Of a stretch of 64,000 bases of DNA, positions 51,156 to 60,908 are shown piece after piece; position 1 is the first letter of the stretch; each line of letters starts with the position of its first letter. Position numbers and translations under genes: made by a program. The DNA is from TH-plancto1 sp043777375 (lineage in GTDB: Bacteria; Planctomycetota; Planctomycetia; Planctomycetales; Planctomycetaceae), in the NCBI GenBank assembly GCA_043777375.1, contig JAYWHX010000133.1, positions 46,305 through 110,304 on the forward strand. Reading direction: 5' to 3'. The notes under the pieces are model-generated. The model was not told the DNA's origin. It searched no databases and saw nothing but the letters and a program-made list of their open reading frames with translations.

Positions 51156-53267
51156 ATGAACTCGGCCTCGGACCTTCGCTACTTGATCCTCCAGCGCGGA
51201 TCAGCTCGGTTGCAAGTCGTGGAGATCCGGCCCGGACAGCGGATCACAATTGGTCGCACCCCGGGGAATAGCCTGGTGGTTCCCGACCGAAAATGCAGCC
51301 GCGTCCACTGCGAAGTGTTTTGTGGGAACGGCACGTGGTATGTCCGTGACAACCAGAGTCGCAACGGTGTGTTTGTCGAGGGAGCCAAGATCGATGGCGA
51401 CACCGTCGTGCAGACAGGGCAGACGATTTCGGTCGGAGACTTCACGATACAAATGACGGCGGTTCATCCCGAGCAAACCCCCGTTGATGGACTGAATAAC
51501 TCCCTCGCTTCGTCCACAGACGAGCAGGACGGGTTTGCCATCATCGAACGTAAATCGGTCACGCAATACAACAACCCCGACGGAGTGCATTCGACACGCG
51601 TCGGCCCGCTGGGAGCTGCGGACCTGTTTAAATTGTCGCAGTCAATGCAGGTGGCGGATGACATCGACGCGCTGGCAGAGATCACGCTCGATGGGCTGCT
51701 GCGCGTGATCCCGGCCTCGATGGCCGCACTCTTGCTGCTGCCCGACGAGGCAGAAACCTCCGACGCCAAACAGCTGAAAGTGATGGCGATGCGTGTTCCC
51801 GAGAACCAGCCGAAAGAGCTGCGATTCTCGTCCCATTTGTCCGAGCAAGTGTTCCGATCGCGCGAGGCGGTGCTGGCTCATGATGTCTCGCAGAATACGT
51901 CTTTGTCTCGGAGCGAGAGCCTCGAAGTCCTCGCAGCGGAGAGCGTCGTCTGTGCTCCCATCCGGCTTGAAGGCCGTCCAATTGGAGTGATCCATCTCTA
52001 TTCCATGTCGGTGACCGATCCCCTCGATGGCCATCATCTGGAGTACACGCTGGCGGTCGCGGATCACATGGCTGGGCTCGTCCGCAAGACCCGCGATCGC
52101 CAGAAGCTGGCGCAAAGCCTCATCATTTCGGAACAGCGCAGCAAGGAGTATCAACTGCAGCTGGGGATGGATTCAGAACTGATCGGGCACAGCCAGGCTG
52201 TCCAGAAACTGAAGCAGGCGATTGGTCGCGTGGCTCGGTCCGATGCGACGGTCTTGATTCGCGGAGAAAGCGGCGTCGGCAAGGAGTTGGTCGCGCGGGC
52301 GGTCCACTTCCTCAGCCCTCGTAAAGATGGGCCGATCATCTGTGTGAACTGTGCCGCACTGACGGAATCACTCCTAGAGAGTGAACTGTTTGGGCATGAG
52401 AAGGGCTCCTTTACCGGGGCCACTGGTCTCAAAGCGGGGAAGTTCGAGCAGGCTCACGGAGGCACGTTGTTCCTCGATGAAGTCGGTGAGATGAGCCTAG
52501 AGATCCAGTCAAAGTTCCTGCGCGTGCTGGAGACGCGGGAGTTCGAACGGGTTGGCGGCAGCAAGACGATTCGCGTTGATGTCCGCGTTGTCACCGCGAC
52601 GAATCGCGATCTGGAGCAAGCGGTCCGCGACCACAAATATCGCAGCGATCTGTTTTACCGCTTGCAGGTCATCGAACTGCACGCCCCCCCGCTGCGCGAG
52701 CATCCCGAGGACATCCCCGATTTGGCTCGGCACTTCGTCGAACGGTTCGTGCGGAATCAGAAATCCAAAGTGCGAGGGTTCGATCGATCGGCCATCGACA
52801 AGATGAGCAAACACACTTGGCCCGGCAATGTCCGCGAGATGCGAAACGTGATTGAGCGGGCTGTGATCCTGTGCGAGCGAGAGTTCATCAACGAGGAGGA
52901 CATCGTCCTCTCGAAACTGGAACTCAACCCACACGCGACCCCGGTCGCCGTGGCCGCCGCTCCCGCCCCGGTCGTGGTGATTGCCCCCCCAGAACCAGAA
53001 GTCGATCTCGACCCACCCAGCGGCGAAACCTCCTTCGACCCCCGCTACCGCCTGTGGGACAGCTTGATTCAAGCCGGTCGGAATCTGGATGACGTTGAGC
53101 GACTGTATATCGAGGCAGTTTTACGGTCCTGCAGCTGGAACAAGTCGCAAGCCGCCAGAAATCTCGGCATTGAGCGCACGACGCTCGACCGGCGGCTCAA
53201 GAAATACGGCTTCGCGAGGCCGGAAGGGGAAGAGGGCGAAGACGGTGCGGAGGATGGGGAGGAGTAG
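51156..53267 (+). CDS. FHA-GAF-sigma54 AAA+ transcriptional activator
   Basis: A 703-residue protein starting MNSASDLRYLILQRGSARLQ. FHA domain (ITIGRTPGNSLVVPDRKCSRVH, residues 25-100), GAF domain (about 160-325), sigma54-activator AAA+ domain with Walker A GESGVGKE (about 369-376), the sigma54-contacting loop GSFTGA (about 418; usually GAFTGA), TLFLDEVGEMSL, then a Pro/Val-rich linker and a Fis-type HTH at the end (NKSQAARNLGIERTTLDRRL). It binds phosphothreonine partners through FHA and activates sigma54 promoters. A longer frame from ATG 51051 would translate the heptamer repeat. Confidence 0.92.
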   Translation: MNSASDLRYLILQRGSARLQVVEIRPGQRITIGRTPGNSLVVPDRKCSRVHCEVFCGNGTWYVRDNQSRNGVFVEGAKIDGDTVVQTGQTISVGDFTIQMTAVHPEQTPVDGLNNSLASSTDEQDGFAIIERKSVTQYNNPDGVHSTRVGPLGAADLFKLSQSMQVADDIDALAEITLDGLLRVIPASMAALLLLPDEAETSDAKQLKVMAMRVPENQPKELRFSSHLSEQVFRSREAVLAHDVSQNTSLSRSESLEVLAAESVVCAPIRLEGRPIGVIHLYSMSVTDPLDGHHLEYTLAVADHMAGLVRKTRDRQKLAQSLIISEQRSKEYQLQLGMDSELIGHSQAVQKLKQAIGRVARSDATVLIRGESGVGKELVARAVHFLSPRKDGPIICVNCAALTESLLESELFGHEKGSFTGATGLKAGKFEQAHGGTLFLDEVGEMSLEIQSKFLRVLETREFERVGGSKTIRVDVRVVTATNRDLEQAVRDHKYRSDLFYRLQVIELHAPPLREHPEDIPDLARHFVERFVRNQKSKVRGFDRSAIDKMSKHTWPGNVREMRNVIERAVILCEREFINEEDIVLSKLELNPHATPVAVAAAPAPVVVIAPPEPEVDLDPPSGETSFDPRYRLWDSLIQAGRNLDDVERLYIEAVLRSCSWNKSQAARNLGIERTTLDRRLKKYGFARPEGEEGEDGAEDGEE

Positions 53268-53389
53268 ACCTAGTTGAAATGATCTTTGAGCTGTCTTGAG
53301 ATCGTGCTGGAGGGAAGTTCCACCGCGGGGTATGCTTGTCTGCGAGGATAAATGCCTCGTCCCGCTCCTGTGCCGCGAAGGTTAAGAAG

Positions 53390-54454
53390 ATGATCACCGG
53401 CATCCAAGTTCCCGAGTTCAAGATCCTGAAGGATGTCAGCGTCCCGATTCGGGAGCAACTGACGGTTGTGGTCGGCCCGAATGGAAGTGGGAAGTCGACG
53501 CTCCTTTCGTCGATCAAGGCTGCTGCAATCGGAATCTGCCCCAATGTGAATCAGTTTCAAGGTATCGTCAAATTGAACGGGTTGGTGCCCCCGCTGTTCT
53601 TGCAACGAGAAGCTTGGATCGGGTGTATTGCTCGTCAAGGAAGGAGTGAGATGATTGCAAAGAACGTTAAAGGGTTCCAGCCGATCGAGTATGATGGTCG
53701 TCATCAGCGTCGAATCCAAGAGATGCTCCAGCCGAGGTTCTTGAAGCTATCGGCAGAGGCCTCGTCACGAGTTTCGTACAACGAGACAGCGACGCCTACC
53801 CTGGGCGATGACGGAGCAAACTTGGCATCCGTCATCGGGAGCTATCTGAAAAGTGGACGTACGGATGTTGTTGATTCGATCACCACATCCCTGAAGACCC
53901 TTGTGCCTCAGATTCGGCGAGTATGGGTCGAAAACGCCTCCCTTGAGAGAGAGGAAACGGAAATCATTTCAGTCGGTTCTTCGCAGTATCCTGTCACTCG
54001 CAAGAAGAGCTATTGGGGAGAGCGGTTGATGTTCGATACCTGGTCATATAAGGGATTGCCAGCCCATGAGATGAGTGAGGGCACGATTCTCGCGACTGCA
54101 TTACTGACCCTACTGCACGGCGAGAACCCACCGAACCTGTTGCTCATGGATGACATCGATAAGGGGCTGCATCCACGGGCGATTGCTTCCTTGGTGGAAA
54201 TCCTAAAGAGCATCATGGAGCAGCGGTCTGATTTACAGATCATTGCGACGACCCATTCGCCGTATCTCCTGGATCAGATTCCGGTCGAGTCAGTGATCTG
54301 TATGCATGTCGCGGACGACGGATACGCCCGAGCGAAGCCCCTGACCGACCACCCCGAATATCCCCGATGGAAGGGCGTAATGACAGCTGGAGAGTTCTGG
54401 GGCACGATGGGGGATGAGTGGGTCATCCGCGATGAGAAAGCGATTGCACAGTGA
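53390..54454 (+). CDS. AAA_21-type ATPase of a two-gene (PARIS/OLD-like) module
   Basis: A 354-residue ABC/SMC-like ATPase. FKILKDVSVP precedes Walker A GPNGSGKST (residues 29-37); MSEGTILATALLTLLHGE replaces the ABC signature; NLLLMDDIDKGLHPRAIASL is Walker B; IIATTHSPYLLDQIP carries the switch His. The coiled-coil arm is short, as in AAA_21/AAA_15 proteins of anti-phage systems. The start at 53390 aligns with the family opening MITGIQVPEFKIL. It overlaps the next gene by 4 bases. A defence role is inferred from this pairing. Confidence 0.85.
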   Translation: MITGIQVPEFKILKDVSVPIREQLTVVVGPNGSGKSTLLSSIKAAAIGICPNVNQFQGIVKLNGLVPPLFLQREAWIGCIARQGRSEMIAKNVKGFQPIEYDGRHQRRIQEMLQPRFLKLSAEASSRVSYNETATPTLGDDGANLASVIGSYLKSGRTDVVDSITTSLKTLVPQIRRVWVENASLEREETEIISVGSSQYPVTRKKSYWGERLMFDTWSYKGLPAHEMSEGTILATALLTLLHGENPPNLLLMDDIDKGLHPRAIASLVEILKSIMEQRSDLQIIATTHSPYLLDQIPVESVICMHVADDGYARAKPLTDHPEYPRWKGVMTAGEFWGTMGDEWVIRDEKAIAQ

Positions 54455-55197
54455 GCCTCGTCATTGCGGTCGCGTGCGAAGCGGATTCTGATTTTCGAGC
54501 GGTCTCTACGCTGATTGACCGGCTGCTGCTGGAGAACGTGCCGTGGGCCGAACAGGACCACCTGGTTCATCTGCGACAATTTGTCGCAGAGAATCCTCTT
54601 TATCGTTGGACCCGAATCCAGAATATTCCCGCTTCCATACTGAGCAAAAAACTGCGAGTCACGCCGGGTAAGTTTCGTGGAGAACCAGGAGCCCCTGACG
54701 CCTTATTGGCTCGTAAAACGATTGTCCTATTGAACTCGCTAAATCCTCAGCCGCAAATTTTGGTGGTCATGCGTGATGTGGACTTGGAGCCGGGTCGACA
54801 AACTGGCTGGAATCAGGCTCGTAATGAATATCACGGCAACCCCCCACTGATCCTCGGGATCGCGATCATCAAACGTGAGAACTGGATTCTGGCAGGGTTT
54901 CTCTCACGCAATGAAGACGAACAGCTGAGACTTCAAGCGGAGCGGCAGACGCTGGGTTACGATCCGAGCCTCAATCCCTCTCACGCGAATTCGCATGAGA
55001 GGGGCTCAAAACACTGCCCGAAACGCGTGCTTACCAATTTGGTGGGACCGGCGGGAGTCGAGCGAGAGTTGGCGTGTCTTCGGGATACGCCAATGGAGGA
55101 ACTTGAGGCTCGGGGTGAAAACATCGGGTTAAAACAGTTTTTGATCGAGATAAGGACGATTATGTGCCCATTGCTCGGAGCGAATCAAAAGACATAG
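54451..55197 (+). CDS. TOPRIM-like (DUF4276-type) partner protein
   Basis: A 248-residue protein starting at GTG within the ATPase stop region. ACEADSDFRAVSTLIDRLLL places Glu10 as the first acidic residue of a TOPRIM fold, VVMRDVDLEPG gives the DxD pair (109 and 111), and IAIIKRENWILAGF matches the E-x-W element of DUF4276-type proteins. Together with the ATPase it resembles the AriA/AriB and OLD-type nuclease pairs. The C-terminus is helical. The fold assignment comes from motif spacing only. Confidence 0.75.
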   Translation: MSLVIAVACEADSDFRAVSTLIDRLLLENVPWAEQDHLVHLRQFVAENPLYRWTRIQNIPASILSKKLRVTPGKFRGEPGAPDALLARKTIVLLNSLNPQPQILVVMRDVDLEPGRQTGWNQARNEYHGNPPLILGIAIIKRENWILAGFLSRNEDEQLRLQAERQTLGYDPSLNPSHANSHERGSKHCPKRVLTNLVGPAGVERELACLRDTPMEELEARGENIGLKQFLIEIRTIMCPLLGANQKT

Positions 55198-55224
55198 CCT
55201 GATCATAGAGCTTGCACCTGCCGC

Positions 55225-55818
<594 letters not shown>

Positions 55819-55962
55819 GGGCAGTCCGAATGCTCCGAAGAGTTCCACGAGGCGATGTCGATTGTAACGGTCTCGACACGCGCTGTCCCACTGAGGTTCT
55901 CGTCAGGCATCCCATTTTTCGTCGGATGGAATAGGATACGGAGAACTTTCTCAGGATTCCCC

Positions 55963-57210
55963 GTGACTGAACCGCTGCCCAATTCACAGATTCTCGAAGG
56001 AGAGCGTGTCGCTCTGACCGGCACGCTGGCCTCGATGACGCATGCGCAGGCAGCCGATCTGGTCACGCAGCACGGCGGAGTGGCCACCGAGCATGTCAGC
56101 CGCCACACTACTCTGCTGGTGGTGGGGGAAGAGGGCTGGCCGCTGGAAGAAGACGGGCAGCCGAGCGTCAAGTTGCAGCAGGTCGAGCGGTTGCAAGCTG
56201 AAGGCGTGGCGATTCGGGTCATCAACGAATCGGAGTGGCTCCAAGCCCTCGGGCTGACCGAGCAGCAGGCCGAAGTCCGGCGGCTGTACACCCCCGCCAT
56301 GCTGAGCGGGCTGCTCAAAGTGTCGGTGCATTTGATTCGCGGGTGGGAGCGGCTGGGGTTGATCCGGGCGGTGAAACGGGTGTTTCGACTGCCGTATTTC
56401 GACTTTCAGGAAGTCACCAGCGTTCGGAAGCTCAGCGAGTTATTGAACACGGGGGTCTCGCGGCGCGAGCTGGAGGCGAGTCTGCGATCGCTGCCGAGCG
56501 TCGTCCGCGGCTATGTGCGGCCCCTCGAACAGCTGGAAATCCTGGCGAGCAACGCGCGCGTCCTGATTCGAGACGAACATGGTTTGCTGGTGCCTTCGAC
56601 ACGGCAACGGCTCTTCACGTTTGAAGAGCAGCTGGCTCAGAAATCGGCTACACCCGCGACAGATCGCGAACCGCCGTTCCAGATGCGACTCGATCGGGCC
56701 TGGGCTCCGCAGACAGAAACGGCGAAGGAGTGGTTCGACCGAGGCTGTGGTCATTACGACAGTGGGGAGTTAACGGAGGCGATCGAGGCGTTCCGACTGG
56801 CGCTGATGGCCGGGCCGCCGACAGCGGATTTGCAGTTCCATTTGGCCGAGGCATTGTCTCGGGCGAACAACCCGCGTGGGGCACTCGAACGGTTCTACTC
56901 GACCGTGGAATTGGACCACGACTATCTGGAAGCGTGGACGCAGATCGGAAGTCTGCACCGTGAGGTCGGGGAACCGGACGCGGCAATGCTGGCGTTTGAT
57001 ATCGCTCTGGAAGTGCATCCGGATTACCCGGATGCGGTCCTGCAAAAGGCCGAGACGCTGGCTGAATTAGGGCGGGGCAACGAGGCTGTGGTGTTGTGGC
57101 GTCAGTATCTGACGTTCGATTCTCGCGGTCCGTGGGCAGACTTGGCTCGGCAGCGATTGGAGACTTGGGCTGCGACTGAGCACTCGTCCGAACCGCCCGT
57201 GAAAATGTAA
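55963..57210 (+). CDS. BRCT + MerR-like HTH + TPR fusion protein
   Basis: A 415-residue protein from GTG at 55963 (MTEPLPNSQILEGERVALTG). Residues 10-90 form a BRCT domain (GERVALTGTLASMTHAQAAD, TTLLVVGEEGWPL), residues about 105-175 a MerR-type helix-turn-helix (LYTPAMLSGLLKVSVHLIRG), and residues 240-400 TPR repeats (AKEWFDRGCGHYDSGELTEA, RGALERFYSTVELDHDYLEA). BRCT domains bind phosphoproteins or DNA ends. The combination suggests a regulator or scaffold; no partner gene is evident. It diverges from the TrpG/PabA gene. Confidence 0.82.
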   Translation: MTEPLPNSQILEGERVALTGTLASMTHAQAADLVTQHGGVATEHVSRHTTLLVVGEEGWPLEEDGQPSVKLQQVERLQAEGVAIRVINESEWLQALGLTEQQAEVRRLYTPAMLSGLLKVSVHLIRGWERLGLIRAVKRVFRLPYFDFQEVTSVRKLSELLNTGVSRRELEASLRSLPSVVRGYVRPLEQLEILASNARVLIRDEHGLLVPSTRQRLFTFEEQLAQKSATPATDREPPFQMRLDRAWAPQTETAKEWFDRGCGHYDSGELTEAIEAFRLALMAGPPTADLQFHLAEALSRANNPRGALERFYSTVELDHDYLEAWTQIGSLHREVGEPDAAMLAFDIALEVHPDYPDAVLQKAETLAELGRGNEAVVLWRQYLTFDSRGPWADLARQRLETWAATEHSSEPPVKM

Positions 57211-57264
57211 TTTACCGAGTCCCTCGCTGACGCGTCGGGCTGGTATTGGAAGTGGTCAGCACGA

Positions 57265-58239
57265 CTACCGCAGTATTCCCGTGCCTGGTTTCTCGGCGAT
57301 CAATCGCGTCGCATCAAACCCACGAATGTCGATGAGGTACGACCCAGCGGGTAAGTCGAGCGATTTCTGCTGCCGAATATAGCTGTCTAGCCGGCCCAAT
57401 TTCTGGGCGACAGTTGGCTCGAGCGTGTCGGCTCCGGGAGATCGGCCCCAGATGATGCGGCGTCCCTTCTTGGTGAGCAACTCGAAGACCTGCTCCTCGG
57501 GGAGCAAATCAGTGTCCTCTGCGAATGGAGCGACGACTGCCTCGATCCCATATTTGTTCCAATGTCGATCGATATCCCCTTGCGGAGTGAGAGCGGCGCA
57601 GAGTTTCGCTCCGGCGATCACGAGTGGGTCCTTCCAGGCGGTTCCTGCGGGGCCGCCGGGCAACGAACGCACCCCTTGGAGGTGTGGCAACTGGTCCGAT
57701 TCGGCCACTGAGATGTCCTTGGATGGCAAGAGAATGCCATGGGCATCAATGGGACATAGCCCACCGTGCGTCTCCACCATGGCCACCGGAATCCGGTAGG
57801 TCACCTGAATGGCGACTCGCCCCTGACGAGTCTTCTCGACTCGATCCACGTGGGCGATCCACGGATGCCTGGCAAACGCAGCTGCCAGGTCCGCTGCGAG
57901 ATTCGCTTCCAGCAGGCTGCGGTCTTTCCAGTCCGGATGGTTCTTCGCAATGGTCTGGACAATATCCTGCGGTATCGAGCCAGTCACCGGAGTCAGGTCG
58001 ATGCGATCGACGGACAATTGAAATTTGGCCCGTTGACTGACCGCAGGCCACAACGAGGGAACTGCCGGAATCACCACCACAAACAGCATGGCCAACGTGA
58101 GCGCCCCGAGAATGCGAGGACGCAGCGACCACTCCCACAGCCGGGAACCCCAGCTGCCGGAATGTAGATCGGTTTCGTCGTCACTGGGATGCATCGTCGG
58201 GGCCGGGGGATCCGAGGGATACAGCAGAGGAGCTCGCAT
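57265..58239 (-). CDS. FtsQ/DivIB-like protein
   Basis: A 324-residue bitopic membrane protein: a cytoplasmic N-terminus, one TM (residues about 43-65, LGALTLAMLFVVVIPAVPSL), then a POTRA-like segment (SVDRIDLTPVTGSIPQDIVQ; FARHPWIAHVDRVEKTRQGR) and a C-terminal domain ending with AGSYLIDIRGFDATRLIAEK. Placement directly after ddl, as in classic division clusters, supports FtsQ. The usual downstream ftsA and ftsZ are missing, in line with reports that planctomycetes lack FtsZ. ATG 58194 is an alternative start. Confidence 0.7.
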   Translation of the reverse strand: MRAPLLYPSDPPAPTMHPSDDETDLHSGSWGSRLWEWSLRPRILGALTLAMLFVVVIPAVPSLWPAVSQRAKFQLSVDRIDLTPVTGSIPQDIVQTIAKNHPDWKDRSLLEANLAADLAAAFARHPWIAHVDRVEKTRQGRVAIQVTYRIPVAMVETHGGLCPIDAHGILLPSKDISVAESDQLPHLQGVRSLPGGPAGTAWKDPLVIAGAKLCAALTPQGDIDRHWNKYGIEAVVAPFAEDTDLLPEEQVFELLTKKGRRIIWGRSPGADTLEPTVAQKLGRLDSYIRQQKSLDLPAGSYLIDIRGFDATRLIAEKPGTGILR

Positions 58240-58286
58240 GGAATCAGTGGCGCTTCGGCAATCTCAGACTCGGACATGAGACGAGA

Positions 58287-59297
58287 TCAGCTTGCCCGGC
58301 GAATCTCGGTCGTTGCTGGTGGAAGAGATCGATCTTGCGGAAGAGACGGATCGCGACAGTGAGCGGCGATGGCCCGCAGGCAGACGTTCTCACACAGTTC
58401 GGCGAAAGTTAGCCCGCTGTGAGCGGCAGATTTGGGCGCCAAGCTGTGGTCGGTCAGGCCGGGGATCGTGTTGACCTCCAAGACCCACGGCTGGCCGTAG
58501 GAGTCGATGCGCAAGTCGACACGCGAGAGGCTCGACACGCCCAGAGAGTGGACCGCTTGTTGAGCTGTCGATTGAATTCGGCTCAGGAGTTCGGGCGATA
58601 CATCCACGGGGAACTCGTAGGCGGTATCTTCCCGCAGATACTTGGCTTCGTAATCAAAGAACGCGTGTGGAGTTCCGATGCGAATCGGTGGCAGCACTTC
58701 ATCATCGAGCAATGGGACCGTCCACTCCTCCCCCTCGATGGCCACCTCGATCAATCCCTGCGAATCGAAGACCAGCGCAGCTTCGATCGAGTGAGCGAGT
58801 TCCACTGGATTGCTGGCAAAGCTGATACCCAAGCTCGACCCTTGCCGATCCGGTTTCACCACAACGGGAAACCCGAGCGATGCTGCTCGCGCGAGACACT
58901 CTGAGATCGGCTCACCGGATTGGAACGAGACAGCTGCGGGAGTCGGGACACCGTACTCGTGGAATTTCGACTTGGCCACTGTTTTACTAAAAGCCCAAGC
59001 CGACGCCCGGGCATCACTGCCGGTGAATGGCAGTCCCAACACTGCGAGTTGCTTCTGCACGCCACCGTCTTCGCCGTAGCGGCCATGCAGCGCGATGAAG
59101 GCCACGTCAAATTGCGCCGCATCGATTCCCGTCAGCAGTTCGTGTTGTGGATCGTAACGGGAGACGAGATGTCCCTGTTCTCTGAGAGCCTCAGCGACTG
59201 CCTGTCCACTGCGCAGGCTGATCTCGCGCTCCGCAGAGGGCCCGCCCGCAAGGACGAGAATCCGAAGTGGTACTGGATGAGGTATGGCAAACGACAA
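58287..59297 (-). CDS. ddl: D-alanine--D-alanine ligase
   Basis: A 336-residue ATP-grasp enzyme. AAGGAGG five bases before TTG at 59297 supports that start (MSFAIPHPVPLRILVLAGGP); a longer frame opens at 59348. GGPSAEREISLRSGQAVAEA is the N-terminal signature, FIALHGRYGEDGGVQKQLAV the substrate loop, FPVVVKPDRQGSSLGISFAS the ATP loop and VLEVNTIPGLTDHSLAPKSA the metal site with DHSLAPK at the end. It makes the D-Ala-D-Ala dipeptide of peptidoglycan, which fits reports of cell-wall synthesis in planctomycetes. Confidence 0.92.
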   Translation of the reverse strand: MSFAIPHPVPLRILVLAGGPSAEREISLRSGQAVAEALREQGHLVSRYDPQHELLTGIDAAQFDVAFIALHGRYGEDGGVQKQLAVLGLPFTGSDARASAWAFSKTVAKSKFHEYGVPTPAAVSFQSGEPISECLARAASLGFPVVVKPDRQGSSLGISFASNPVELAHSIEAALVFDSQGLIEVAIEGEEWTVPLLDDEVLPPIRIGTPHAFFDYEAKYLREDTAYEFPVDVSPELLSRIQSTAQQAVHSLGVSSLSRVDLRIDSYGQPWVLEVNTIPGLTDHSLAPKSAAHSGLTFAELCENVCLRAIAAHCRDPSLPQDRSLPPATTEIRRAS

Positions 59298-59382
59298 TGC
59301 GGCCTCCTTGCAGCGTGAATTGGTGAAGGGCGAGATTGTTCGCCGCATCGCAACTGGCCGTCAAGAGGAACTGCGGTGAGTG

Positions 59383-59799
59383 TCACTGGTGTGGAGAGAG
59401 AGACGATGTGTCCTTCGTCCTCGACGGTGGACGTCCCGTGATCCATAACAGAGTCATGATTCCCAGAAGTGCCCCGGTCATGTCTGCCAGCCAGTCATAC
59501 ACACTCGCATGACGATTGACAGGGATCTGCAACAACTCATCCAGCGCCGCACAAATGGCGATGACCAGCAGGCATTTCCACCAGCGGTCACAGCCAAGTA
59601 AGCGGACAGTCGGCAAGAGTAGTCCGAGCGGATAATACGCCACCAGATGGGCCAGCTTGTCCGACACACCCAATTCCTGAACGGCTTGGGGAACCGGGAT
59701 GTGCGTTAGTATCACCAGCGTGATCCAAATCACGATCAATCCGCCACGCCGAAGTGTCAGCCAGCGATCAGCAGTGAGTAGTTGGAGAAGGAGAGTCAT
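59383..59799 (-). CDS. VanZ-like membrane protein
   Basis: A 138-residue protein from ATG at 59799 with four TM segments. ILTHIPVPQAVQELGVSDKLAHLVAYYPLG and AALDELLQIPVNRHASVYDWLADMTGALLG contain the VanZ-family landmarks (DKLAHxxxY; E-x-x-Q; D-x-x-A-D-x-x-G). Its role is not defined outside glycopeptide resistance clusters. It is 34-85 bases upstream of ddl on the same strand and may be co-transcribed with it. Confidence 0.85.
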   Translation of the reverse strand: MTLLLQLLTADRWLTLRRGGLIVIWITLVILTHIPVPQAVQELGVSDKLAHLVAYYPLGLLLPTVRLLGCDRWWKCLLVIAICAALDELLQIPVNRHASVYDWLADMTGALLGIMTLLWITGRPPSRTKDTSSLSPHQ

Positions 59800-60164
59800 A
59801 CGAGAGCAGAGTCGGTAGGGTCGCAACAGCCGGAGATCGGCATGACTGAGGAGAACTTACCAGATCACTGGGAAAGCAGGCATCCTCATTTTCCCGCATT
59901 TCGAGAGTGAGAACTTTGTCTGTTCACTCCAATCGTCGTTTGAACTTCGGTTGGACAGATGGGAGAGCCGTTCTCGACTTAGCCGACTTTCGTGACGTTA
60001 CAATCGCTACAACTCGCCCACATGATACTCCACGACAAATCGATGCGACTCAACCTCCGGAACCCTTCAGACTCCTGTTGACCCGTCTCAGTTGACCCCC
60101 ATACAACTAGAAGTCCCACCGCTGCGTCGCCCTGGCGCATCCCCAGACACCCGAGGAGGATTCG

Positions 60165-60779
60165 ATGTACCAGCGAGGTCACTTGGCCCTGCTCTTCGTC
60201 GCCCTCATCGGTGTAGTATGCGATGCGGACGAGAAGATTCATGGAATATCTCTCACGAATGTCGTGAAGGTCGACAACCTGCGCGAGTGGAAATACATCG
60301 TCTTACATCACACAGCCACCGAAACGGGCGATGTCCAGAGTATTGATGCCGCTCATAAGCTGCGAAAAGATGCCGACGGCAATCCGTGGCGTGGGATCGG
60401 CTATCACTTCTTGATTGGCAATGGTCATGGGATGAAGGACGGCGAGGTCACCTCGACCTTTCGTTGGCTCGACCAAAGCGATGGAGCCCATGCCGGGAAC
60501 TCACAGTACAACAGCCAGGGAATTGGCATCTGCTTGGTCGGGAACTTCGAAGACGCTCCCCCGACACCCGCCCAATTGAAATCGCTCCGAGAACTGATGG
60601 TCACTTTGCGAGCGGATTGCCGTATCGGATATGACGGTATCGTACGGCATACCGACATCAAACAGACCGCCTGCCCCGGAAAGCAGTTTCCGTGGGACAC
60701 GTTGCTGAGTTCGCTGGAATCGAGTTCGAAAGAGAAGCGAGTTCCGGCGAAGCTGGTCCGGACGGGTGAGTCCGACTGA
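60165..60779 (+). CDS. Secreted PGRP/N-acetylmuramoyl-L-alanine amidase
   Basis: A 204-residue protein with signal peptide MYQRGHLALLFVALIGVVCD. IVLHHTATETGD holds the first zinc His, YHFLIGNGHGMKDG the active-site Tyr region, and VRHTDIKQTACPGKQFPWD the second His and the Cys ligand, as in the Amidase_2/PGRP fold. It would cleave the amide between muramic acid and the peptide stem in the periplasm. Confidence 0.9.
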   Translation: MYQRGHLALLFVALIGVVCDADEKIHGISLTNVVKVDNLREWKYIVLHHTATETGDVQSIDAAHKLRKDADGNPWRGIGYHFLIGNGHGMKDGEVTSTFRWLDQSDGAHAGNSQYNSQGIGICLVGNFEDAPPTPAQLKSLRELMVTLRADCRIGYDGIVRHTDIKQTACPGKQFPWDTLLSSLESSSKEKRVPAKLVRTGESD

Positions 60780-60908
60780 ATTGCTTCACAACTGCTGCTT
60801 CGATGGTTTACAGTTCGTTGGTGTATGAATCGAAACTGGTCGATCCCCCTCGATCAGATCACAGCTCACAAATCCAGGGATGGGTTCTGACAAAAGGAGA
60901 TTGTCCGG

